Positions 9,340-17,803 of a stretch of 64,000 nt of DNA are shown here, one piece after another (positions within the stretch are counted from its first letter, which is position 1; each line of letters begins with the position of its first letter). The notes below the pieces were generated by a model that worked only from the letters and a program-made list of their open reading frames with translations, was not told the DNA's origin and did not search any database. Where the stretch lies: contig JAHHHO010000019.1 of assembly GCA_019359315.1 (NCBI GenBank), forward strand, positions 1 to 64,000, written 5' to 3'. The position numbers were made by a program, and so were the translations under genes. The stretch is from Myxacorys californica WJT36-NPBG1. GTDB lineage: Bacteria; Cyanobacteriota; Cyanobacteriia; Leptolyngbyales; Leptolyngbyaceae.

Positions 9340-9378
9340 TTCCCCTCGTTGGAGAATCCGTTTACAAATTTTGTAAAT
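9340..9378 (+). repeat. 39-bp direct repeat, copy B
   Basis: Second copy of the repeat found at 6118-6156 (38 of 39 bases identical, same orientation). It lies 22 bp after the stop of the RHH-like gene. Between here and 9536 I see no gene. Confidence 0.85.
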
Positions 9379-9536
9379 TCTTGCGCGTGATCGGGAATAT
9401 CGCTCTTAGAGAAGCCGTCTTGTGCAGCACTCTGAAAAGCTTTACCAGGGTGCGATTGGCTTTGACAAGCTCAGAAGGATTACTTAATCTTGGCGACTGC
9501 AAGCTTTCACTTACTCGGCTCCTAGCCCACGATCAA

Positions 9537-9594
9537 ATTTGTGTGAGGAGGGCTATAAAGAACCAAAGCCTTATATAGCCCTCCTCACACAAAT
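9537..9594. repeat. Perfect 21-bp inverted repeat (long hairpin)
   Basis: The arm ATTTGTGTGAGGAGGGCTAT plus A (9537-9557) is exactly repeated in inverse at 9574-9594, with a 16-nt loop. No T-run follows on either strand, so it is not a canonical rho-independent terminator. It resembles a small palindromic mobile repeat (MITE or REP-like). A second, weaker hairpin (GATTTAGG/CCTAAATC) at 9652-9673 lies just downstream of the tRNA-His gene on its strand. Confidence 0.8.
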
Positions 9595-9690
9595 GCAACA
9601 GCTAGGGTTAATAACCCCTGCTCTAAAATATTCAATTCTTAGTTTTAGGTCAGATTTAGGGCAGGCCTAAATCTTGAAGCCTAGAACTAG

Positions 9691-9764
9691 GGCGAACGAG
9701 GGGACTCGAACCCCCGGATGGTGGTACCACAAACCACTGCCTTAACCACTTGGCTACGCTCGCC
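9691..9764 (-). tRNA. tRNA-His (GTG)
   Basis: Cloverleaf read on the minus strand: an extra G at position -1, acceptor GCGAGCG pairing with CGTTCGC, anticodon stem GTGGT/ACCAC around the loop TTGTGGT (anticodon GTG), T-loop TTCGAGT, and discriminator C73 opposite G-1, a histidine-tRNA hallmark. CCA is not encoded. Confidence 0.97.
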
Positions 9765-9877
9765 ATCACCTTAATGATCATAGCATCTTGCTAACAATTT
9801 GATCCAAAATGTAGCGAGATTTTGTTCTGTGCCTAAGATGGGAAAAACGTTAGAAATGAGACGTGTTCGGTCGTGAT

Positions 9878-10270
9878 ATGAAACCATTTCAAATCTGTTT
9901 AGGTGTGCTGGGAGTCGGACTGGCAGGTTTGGGAGCAGTGATGGCACTCCTGAATCCCGAAGAAGCCGCGTTTGAGGAATTTGCTGTGCGTAAGCTAAAA
10001 ACAGACGGCTGTAAAGAGATTCCGTCGATCCTGCGGGAGCAGTGTCCGGAATTTGTGGAGACGAACAAAGCAGAGGTTAAGAAACTGATTACTCGCAATA
10101 GCGATCGCCAGAATTATTTCTTTTTCAGCATTTACAGCACTAACTTATCTGCCCGTTCTCTGTTTCCAGGTGTCCCGTTCTTTATCAAGTTGCCCTCGTT
10201 TCAGCTAGAGACGGTTGGCATGTTTGGCAAGTTTTATATCTATGATGCGGAGAAACGGGAGGCTCGGTAA
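9878..10270 (+). CDS. DUF4359-like membrane-anchored protein (130 aa)
   Basis: One N-terminal hydrophobic helix (about residues 5-25, ICLGVLGVGLAGLGAVMAL) followed by NPEEAAFEEFAVRKL, which is the start pattern of the cyanobacterial DUF4359 family; the rest would lie outside the cytoplasm. Two cysteines (CKEIP and CPEF regions) could form a disulphide. Start is uncertain: ATG 9878 or a GTG at 9863. The gene stands alone and converges with the C39-like peptidase gene. Function unknown. Confidence 0.65.
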   Translation: MKPFQICLGVLGVGLAGLGAVMALLNPEEAAFEEFAVRKLKTDGCKEIPSILREQCPEFVETNKAEVKKLITRNSDRQNYFFFSIYSTNLSARSLFPGVPFFIKLPSFQLETVGMFGKFYIYDAEKREAR

Positions 10271-10287
10271 GAGCCGTCGTATGCAGT

Positions 10288-11337
10288 TCAAGCGGGTGGC
10301 AGTTTTAAATCTTGCAGAGTTGGCACGTCTTTCAAAAATGCTCCGATCAGCAGTAATGATGTGTGAGGATTTAGAGTTCCGGTAGGGGTAATATTGTGCG
10401 ATCGCTGAAACGCTTTCACAGCAAGTTTGAAGTCCTGATCCTCATACCCCAATCGTTTGAGGTAGTCCCCCGCCTGAGTATCGCTCAACAACAGCACTTC
10501 CTGCGGACGATAGATCGGCACGTATTGCTGACGCCAAATTTTGCCAAATTCTAAGCGATTGAGCAGATAGATTTTTCCACTCGATGGATCACCGATCGCG
10601 GCGCGTTCTGTATCCATGCCTAGTAAAGCAACCGCATGAGGCAATTTGCGATCGCCATCCATCAGCCAAACCGCTAGCACCCCCGGACGATTGATCAGTT
10701 GCATCTGCTCCCATGTAGGCGATAGCTCGATGCCCTCCAAACCAAAGTGCTGTGCAGCTTCGATGACTTGAGGCATGCTCGTTCCTAAGCGACTGGTTCT
10801 GGCGTATTGTGCCACACTCACTTCTGTCGCGTCTTGAATTTTCCAAAGGCGCAAGACGGTCGCCAGTGCTGACGGCGCACAGCTTGTCATGGAGGTTTGT
10901 TTAAATACTCCATTGGGCTGCAAATTGTTGGTTAATTCTCCGTAGATGGGAGACAAAATATAACTTTCAGCACTGCTGAATCCGCCAATTCCGACAATAG
11001 TGAGTGCGACAATGGTGAGGAGTTGACGACGCGCTGACTTTTGAGTGATTGCGTAGGCAATGCCGCAAAAGCCTAGAAAGCTGATCCGAATGAACGTCCA
11101 GCTTGTTTGCAGCCCGTAGACGCGCCAGTCTTGTGGAAAAAGTTGGAGTTGAGGAATATTGAGCGCAAACACAATGAGCAGAATGTAGAGTCCTAAAAAT
11201 AGGAGAGAAACCGCATTTTTACCTTGAAAAATATTTTCAGCGGTAACGCCGCGATCGCCCAACGATCGCCCAATTTTTGTTCCTCCCCAAAAGCACAATC
11301 CTCCCAGCACGAGAGTGGCCAATACCTCTAACATCAT
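10288..11337 (-). CDS. C39-like cysteine peptidase with peptidoglycan-binding tail (349 aa)
   Basis: Four hydrophobic helices in the first 120 residues anchor it in the membrane. The central domain has a papain-like/C39 triad: Cys153 in MTSCAPSA, His near 234 in LPHAVALLG and Asp near 252 in GDPSSGK. The C-terminus (about 295-345) is a peptidoglycan-binding-domain-like repeat (RLGYEDQDFKLAVKAFQ..). C39 domains classically cleave double-glycine leader peptides in bacteriocin exporters; here there is no ABC module, so the substrate is unknown. The gene is 2 kb from a putative RiPP precursor but across aspS, so a link is speculative. Start chosen at the ATG of MMLEVLATL, the beginning of the first membrane helix; the frame is open 31 codons further. 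Confidence 0.7.
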   Translation of the reverse strand: MMLEVLATLVLGGLCFWGGTKIGRSLGDRGVTAENIFQGKNAVSLLFLGLYILLIVFALNIPQLQLFPQDWRVYGLQTSWTFIRISFLGFCGIAYAITQKSARRQLLTIVALTIVGIGGFSSAESYILSPIYGELTNNLQPNGVFKQTSMTSCAPSALATVLRLWKIQDATEVSVAQYARTSRLGTSMPQVIEAAQHFGLEGIELSPTWEQMQLINRPGVLAVWLMDGDRKLPHAVALLGMDTERAAIGDPSSGKIYLLNRLEFGKIWRQQYVPIYRPQEVLLLSDTQAGDYLKRLGYEDQDFKLAVKAFQRSHNITPTGTLNPHTSLLLIGAFLKDVPTLQDLKLPPA

Positions 11338-11489
11338 GAACTTGGTTTCTGATACGTCTTCTCTATGATTCCCCGCGCAATTGCTGGCATAATGGGGAAG
11401 TTTTCGCGATTTGTCGGAACAATGTCGCAATTGTTCTGACCATCGCTAGACTTAAATCTAGAAGTCCCCTTTTACTCTCACGTTCTGCT

Positions 11490-13295
11490 ATGCGTACCCA
11501 TTACTGCGGTCAAGTTCGAGCCAGCCACATTGGAGAAACGGTCACTTTGTTTGGATGGGTGGATCGGCGGCGAGATCATGGGTATGTAATTTTTGTGGAT
11601 TTGCGCGATCGCTCTGGTACGGTGCAGGTGGTCAGCGATCCTGAACGGACGCCCCAATCTCATGAGCAAGCGGGTGATCTGCGAAATGAGTATGTCATTA
11701 AAATTGTGGGACGGGTCACGAAGCGCCCGGATGAATCGCTAAACACAAAAATTCCGACAGGTGAAATTGAGATTTACGCCGATGAAATTGAGATTCTTAA
11801 TCCGGTGCGGAAGCAGCTTCCGTTTCAGGTTTCATCGGCGGACGCAGAACCTGTGCGAGAAGAGTTACGGTTGAAGTATCGCTATTTGGATCTGCGGCGC
11901 GATCGCATGAGTCAAAATTTGCAATTGCGCCATCGCATCATTAAATCCATGCGGCGCTATCTAGAAGATGCAGAAGGCTTTATCGAAGTTGAAACACCTA
12001 TTCTGACAAAATCCACACCGGAAGGCGCACGGGATTATCTGGTTCCATCGCGGGTGAACTCAGGTGAATGGTATGCCTTGCCGCAATCGCCGCAGTTATT
12101 TAAGCAACTGTTGATGGTGTCAGGGTGCGATCGCTACTATCAGGTTGCTCGCTGTTTTCGCGATGAAGATTTGCGGGCAGAACGTCAGCCAGAATTCACT
12201 CAGTTGGACATGGAAATGAGTTTCATGTCTCAAGAAGAAATTTTGGAACTGAACGAAAATCTAGTCTGTAATATTTTTAAGACCATAAAAGGCATCGAGA
12301 TTCCGCGTCCGTTTCCTCGCCTGACCTATGCTGAGGCGATGGCGCGGTACGGGAGCGATAAGCCAGATACCCGGTTTGGGCTAGAGCTAGTCGATGTGTC
12401 AGATGTTCTGAAAGATTCTGGCTTCAAGGTGTTTGCAGACGCCGTTTCTAAAGGCGGAATCGTAAAAATTCTGCCGATTCCCAACGGCAACGCCGCCATT
12501 TCTAATGTGCGGATTAAGCCAGGTGGAGACCTATTCAAAGAAGCCTCGGAAGCCGGGGCGCGAGGACTGGCTTACATTCGGGTGCGGGATGATGGCGATA
12601 TTGATACGATCGGCGCAATCAAAGACAACCTGAGTGAAGAGCAGAAACAAGAACTCCTTAAGCGGACAAATGCCAAGCCGGGACACTTGCTATTGTTTGG
12701 TGCAGGCGATTCGGCAACAGTGCACAAAACCCTCGATCGCTTGCGGCAATACGTGGGTCACGAACTCGGCATGATTGACCCGGACAAGATCAACTTGTTG
12801 TGGGTGACAGATTTTCCGATGTTCGAGTGGAATGCCGATGAGAAACGCCTAGAAGCCTTACATCATCCGTTCACTGCGCCGCATCCAGAAGATGTTGAGG
12901 ACTTGAAAACCGCTCGTGCCCAAGCCTACGACTTAGTGTTCAACGGCTTTGAAGTCGGCGGCGGCAGCGTCCGCATTTATCAGCCAGATTTGCAGGCAAA
13001 GGTATTCTCGACGATCGGCATCTCAGACGAAGAGGCCCAAAACAAATTTGGATTCTTAATTGAAGCCTTCGAGTATGGTGCGCCGCCCCATGGAGGCATT
13101 GCTTACGGCATCGATCGCTGGGTGATGCTGCTCTCTGGCGAAGACTCGATCCGCGATGTGATTGCGTTTCCGAAGACGCAGCAGGCGCGGTGTTTGCTCA
13201 CAGGGGCACCCTCTGGTGTGGATGACAAGCAGCTTAAAGAATTACAGGTTGCCTCGACGTACAAGCCGAAACTAGAGCCTGCGAAGCCTGCTTAA
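11490..13295 (+). CDS. aspS: Aspartyl-tRNA synthetase (601 aa)
   Basis: Charges tRNA-Asp with aspartate in the cytosol. The N-terminal OB fold binds the anticodon (residues 1-110); the class II catalytic core follows, with motif 2 around [18 protein letters not shown] (about 222-240) and motif 3 in [13 protein letters not shown] (about 535-547); a GAD insertion lies between, as in bacterial-type enzymes. Length (601) is typical. ATG 11490 fits the family start [10 protein letters not shown]. The stop overlaps by 4 nt the end of the convergent radical SAM gene. Confidence 0.98.
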   Translation: MRTHYCGQVRASHIGETVTLFGWVDRRRDHGYVIFVDLRDRSGTVQVVSDPERTPQSHEQAGDLRNEYVIKIVGRVTKRPDESLNTKIPTGEIEIYADEIEILNPVRKQLPFQVSSADAEPVREELRLKYRYLDLRRDRMSQNLQLRHRIIKSMRRYLEDAEGFIEVETPILTKSTPEGARDYLVPSRVNSGEWYALPQSPQLFKQLLMVSGCDRYYQVARCFRDEDLRAERQPEFTQLDMEMSFMSQEEILELNENLVCNIFKTIKGIEIPRPFPRLTYAEAMARYGSDKPDTRFGLELVDVSDVLKDSGFKVFADAVSKGGIVKILPIPNGNAAISNVRIKPGGDLFKEASEAGARGLAYIRVRDDGDIDTIGAIKDNLSEEQKQELLKRTNAKPGHLLLFGAGDSATVHKTLDRLRQYVGHELGMIDPDKINLLWVTDFPMFEWNADEKRLEALHHPFTAPHPEDVEDLKTARAQAYDLVFNGFEVGGGSVRIYQPDLQAKVFSTIGISDEEAQNKFGFLIEAFEYGAPPHGGIAYGIDRWVMLLSGEDSIRDVIAFPKTQQARCLLTGAPSGVDDKQLKELQVASTYKPKLEPAKPA

Positions 13296-14656
13296 ACCAA
13301 TAGCGCTTCAGCGGAAGGCGTCATCTGTTGCTCAATTCGAGCGACGGCATAGCCGAGCAATAATCGCTGTTCAATGTTGCGCTTAGCGCTGGGGCAAGGT
13401 TCTAACCCTTCTTGCCAAGCTTTGGGGCACGCGCCACCACAGACTGGCAGCATTCGACAAGTTGGACAGTTAAATTCGCCGCGCCGCACTCGATTGGTAA
13501 AGTCGCCCAGACGTTCCCGCGTGCCTGCCATCGCTTGACCATTCAAATGCTCGATCGCATACTCGTTTGGCGTGCCGTAAGCAGGCACATAAGAGACTTC
13601 GGTGCAGTTGTAAACCAAGCCATCTGCATCGACTAGCTCAGAGTGCGGACGGGTTGCCATGCAGGTGATCGGTTGCCGCGCTGGAATTAATTGGGTGGAG
13701 AATCCTAGCTCGATTTTCTCACTCATCCACTTGATTTCCCAAGCCGCAAATTCATCGGCTGAGAGCGAACGGGTGTGGGCATCGTTACCCCAAGAATGAA
13801 TTGGGGCGACGTAGAAATTAATTCGGTCTTGTACGCCTTCTTCTACAAACTTTAATAACAGTGGAGTAACAGATTCGTAATTCTGAGCGTCAACATTACA
13901 GCGAACGCTGACGTAAACATCTATATCGGTTCGACGAGCGATCGCAACTGTATTTGCAAAAATTTTATCAAACGTTGGCATTCCCGTTTTTTGCATTCGG
14001 CGAGCGTCGTGAAATTCTGCCAATCCATCGATCGTAATTTCAATTAATCTCACGTCAAAGTCTTGAACCAATTCGGTGGCTACCGAGTCAGTAAGCGCCA
14101 ATCCGTTCGTCACCATTTTTGACTCGTACACACACCCAAATTCTTCTGCCAACGCCCGAAACTTTGGCGCAAGATTCCGAATCACAGGCAACCCAATGAG
14201 GGGTTCTGCTCCAAACCATGTCACCCCAAAGGCGCGAAACGATCCTTCAGAAAGCTTGGTGCGGGCGCGCTCTAACAATCGCTCTTGATCCACGTCGCTC
14301 ATCTGTTTGTTGCGGTGTTCTTGCCCGCAATAATGACAGCCAAGCTGACACATTGCCGTTGGTTGGACGCTAAAAAAGAGGGTGTCATCGTTCTCAGAAG
14401 CGGCATCATTGCGATCGAGGATCGTCATGAGTTCATCTTCATCGCTTGGCACGAGAAGTTCCATCTCTAGCAAATCCGAGACCATCTGTTGAGAAAGTTG
14501 GTCAAAGGCTCCTGTTTCTAGCAGCATCCAGCTTGGATCATCGATAACACAAACATTTGAGGTTCGGGTTGCAAAGAGAACTCGCTTAAATTGCGAGCCA
14601 ATTTCGTCAAAAAAGGGTTGGGTCACAACGTGATATCGAGACAGTTTTACAGTCAT
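13292..14656 (-). CDS. Radical SAM/SPASM peptide maturase (454 aa)
   Basis: The N-terminal 95 residues resemble the peptide-recognition front part of RiPP maturases. Next comes the radical SAM cluster motif CQLGCHYC (C103, C107, C110) in a TIM-barrel core, with WFGAEPL (GxEP-type SAM-binding strand). The C-terminus is a Cys-rich SPASM domain ([37 protein letters not shown]), which would hold one or two auxiliary 4Fe-4S clusters. SPASM enzymes make thioether, C-C or cyclophane links in peptides. SD GAGGAA lies 7 nt before ATG 14656. The gene follows the repeat-containing precursor gene on the same strand (185 nt apart), with a hairpin between them, so the two probably form an operon. I do not match it to GrrM, sactisynthase or another named subfamily. 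Confidence 0.85.
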   Translation of the reverse strand: MTVKLSRYHVVTQPFFDEIGSQFKRVLFATRTSNVCVIDDPSWMLLETGAFDQLSQQMVSDLLEMELLVPSDEDELMTILDRNDAASENDDTLFFSVQPTAMCQLGCHYCGQEHRNKQMSDVDQERLLERARTKLSEGSFRAFGVTWFGAEPLIGLPVIRNLAPKFRALAEEFGCVYESKMVTNGLALTDSVATELVQDFDVRLIEITIDGLAEFHDARRMQKTGMPTFDKIFANTVAIARRTDIDVYVSVRCNVDAQNYESVTPLLLKFVEEGVQDRINFYVAPIHSWGNDAHTRSLSADEFAAWEIKWMSEKIELGFSTQLIPARQPITCMATRPHSELVDADGLVYNCTEVSYVPAYGTPNEYAIEHLNGQAMAGTRERLGDFTNRVRRGEFNCPTCRMLPVCGGACPKAWQEGLEPCPSAKRNIEQRLLLGYAVARIEQQMTPSAEALLV

Positions 14657-14706
14657 TGGTTTTTCCTCAGTATTGATGCGATTGGGACATCAGATTGTTA
14701 AAAGAA

Positions 14707-14777
14707 GGGTGAACCTGAGTGTAGTGATCTCTGAAGGTCTAGACAACCTTGAAAAGAGCCGTGACTCAGGTTCGCCC
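14707..14777 (-). terminator. Long hairpin between precursor and maturase genes (likely attenuator)
   Basis: 14707-14720 (GGGTGAACCTGAGT) pairs with 14764-14777 (ACTCAGGTTCGCCC): 14 pairs with one G-U. A nested hairpin AAGGT...ACCTT sits in the loop. On the minus strand it follows the precursor stop and precedes the maturase start. No long T-run follows, so partial termination or RNA stabilisation is as likely as full termination. Confidence 0.6.
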
Positions 14778-14841
14778 GTGTTACTTTGCGCTTTCCCTAA
14801 ACTGCAACAAGTCAGTTTGTTGAGAGGCCTCGCCAGAGGCA

Positions 14842-15267
14842 TTAGCGAAGTCGTTGCTGTACCGGATAAATCACTTCTGAACCACCGGGAATGGGGCTGG
14901 CAGCACATCCACCCGTATTGACACTGCCGCCACCATCACACATAACTGAGCCTTTCTTTAGCCCAGGAAGTTTCTCAATTCCACGATGTTCAAGTTGCGG
15001 AATCGGGCTGGTCGCACATCCGCCTGTATTGTGACTGCCGCCCCCATCACACATGACCGAGCCTTTCTTCAAGCCAGGAACCCGCTCCAACATGGGACTA
15101 CGCTGCAAAGAAGACGACGCATCAAGGCTGATATTTGCTTGGCTGAGGAGGTTGCTCATTGCACCCGGAACAGGGGCGGATTGAGCAGAAGGCGCGATCG
15201 CGGCAAACCCAGTCATTGCAATCAGACCGAGTACAAATTTGACCTGACCTAATGTGTTCGTAGCCAT
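14842..15267 (-). CDS. Putative RiPP precursor with two near-identical Cys/Gly-rich cores (141 aa)
   Basis: Strong SD (AAGGAGA, 6 nt before ATG 15267). Residues 10-34 are a hydrophobic signal-like segment ending PSAQSAP, so export through Sec is possible. The C-terminal half is a tandem repeat: residues 65-90 (PGLKKGSVMCDGGGSHNTGG + CATSPIP) and 101-127 (PGLKKGSVMCDGGGSVNTGG + CAASPIP), differing at two positions (H/V and T/A). Each core has two Cys (C73/C84 and C110/C121) around a Gly/Ser/Asn/Thr stretch. It sits directly upstream of a radical SAM/SPASM enzyme. Multi-core precursors beside SPASM enzymes are typical of RiPPs (for example GrrA-type Gly-rich repeat peptides), but these cores lack the aromatic-x-x pattern of cyclophane peptides. 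Function of the product is unknown. Confidence 0.75.
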   Translation of the reverse strand: MATNTLGQVKFVLGLIAMTGFAAIAPSAQSAPVPGAMSNLLSQANISLDASSSLQRSPMLERVPGLKKGSVMCDGGGSHNTGGCATSPIPQLEHRGIEKLPGLKKGSVMCDGGGSVNTGGCAASPIPGGSEVIYPVQQRLR

Positions 15268-15561
15268 GAATTTCTCCTTAGAAGATGAGTGCTTACTAAA
15301 CAGATCACTGTCATCCAACCACCTATCATTACTCTCCGTTGAGCTGCCTTTATTAAGCGGTGAAAGGCAGTTCAGGAGAGAGCTACAGGCGGTTGAGTAG
15401 TCGTTTCTCTGATAACTTATTGTTGAAGACAAACTGCGATCGCAGGGATACCCAGATGGGTACTTTGTCAGAAAAGAATTTTTGGATTCAAAAATAAACG
15501 AAAGGAACATGGCAGCGATCGCACGGATCTAGCACAATGAATTTATGCTGAAAGTGAATTT

Positions 15562-16942
<1,381 letters not shown>

Positions 16943-16957
16943 ATTGGGTGGAGGGTT

Positions 16958-17209
16958 ATGCAGACCTTATTTGCGCTCACTGTCATCACACTCATGATGT
17001 TAGGTGTGATTACTCTAGGGGAAATGATTGTTCGCGGGTTCAAACCTCGTCAACCTGACTCGGTTGAGCCTATGGAGTATAGCGGCGTCATCGATGCGGT
17101 TGCAAATGGAGCGTCGGGCATTGGCGAACACGCGGGTCAGACTGAGCATTTCTTGGGTCAGGTAGGTGGACATCTTGTGAGTGCGATTGCTCATCTTTTC
17201 CATCACTAA
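16958..17209 (+). CDS. Small single-pass membrane protein (83 aa)
   Basis: SD GGAGGG 3-4 nt before ATG 16958 and only 15 nt after the tocopherol cyclase stop, so co-transcription is likely. One hydrophobic helix (residues 4-25) followed by a soluble, Gly/His-containing tail (EHAGQTEHFLGQVGGHLVSA, ending HLFHH). I do not recognise a family. Confidence 0.6.
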   Translation: MQTLFALTVITLMMLGVITLGEMIVRGFKPRQPDSVEPMEYSGVIDAVANGASGIGEHAGQTEHFLGQVGGHLVSAIAHLFHH

Positions 17210-17261
17210 CTAAAAGAGCGCTCGATCGTTCTAGGTTTGCTATCATAATTTCGATACATTT

Positions 17262-17335
17262 GGGGCTGTAGCTCAGTTGGATAGAGCGACCGCCTCCTAA
17301 GCGGTAGGTCGAGGGTTCGAGTCCCGCCAGTCCCG
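17262..17335 (+). tRNA. tRNA-Arg (CCT)
   Basis: Acceptor GGGGCTG/CAGTCCC, D arm GTAGCTCAGTTGGATAGAGC, anticodon stem ACCGC/GCGGT around CTCCTAA (anticodon CCT), T arm with GGTTCGAGTCC, discriminator G. CCA is not encoded. Confidence 0.97.
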
Positions 17336-17803
17336 TAGCCTCTAAAAGCAGTCAGTACCAAAGGTTGAGGTGCATGTGTAACGAACTCTGGCAAACGCTG
17401 AGACAAGCAGGAATGGTTGCAAGTTTCCAGAGTTTTAAGCACAAATTTAAGCATAATGTCAAAGATTGAGTACACGTTGGCCATCGCGAGTTTCTCCCTG
17501 TGCTTTCTTGAGTCAAGACTGGTTCACTATCTGCGTGATTCAGCCATATAGGAACGGTATGAAAGTCGGCTACTGTGATTATGTGTCTGACGATGCAAAG
17601 GCATGAAGTTAATTTTTGAGTATGTGCCAATTGTGCCAATAATGTTTTGCTCTAAGATTTTTTCTGCATTCTGAAGCGATCGCGCCAGGCAACCAGTATC
17701 AGCAGAGCTAAAGGTTTCATCGTGGAACGATGTTGGAAGTGAGTACCAAGTTGTGTCTTAGGGAATATTGACAGAGACAATTGCTCCCTTTCTCTAGACA
17801 CAA
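17336..17803. other. Intergenic region downstream of tRNA-Arg
   Basis: About 470 bp with no convincing gene. The plus strand around 17375-17470 could encode NELWQTLRQAGMVASF.. for about 28 residues before a stop, perhaps debris of a gene inserted next to the tRNA; no integrase signature or duplicated tRNA 3' end was found. Confidence 0.4.

Noticed and set aside
10288-14656. C39-like peptidase as the leader protease of the RiPP system
   Set aside because: Separated by aspS in opposite orientation and the precursor has no double-Gly leader at a suitable place; kept only as speculation.
17206-17484. 92-aa minus-strand frame containing GGTRTLDLPLRRRSLYPTE
   Set aside because: It is the antisense of the tRNA-Arg gene, a well-known false protein.
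17336-17803. Integrated element at the tRNA-Arg 3' end
   Set aside because: No duplicated tRNA end, no integrase and no att-like repeat found.
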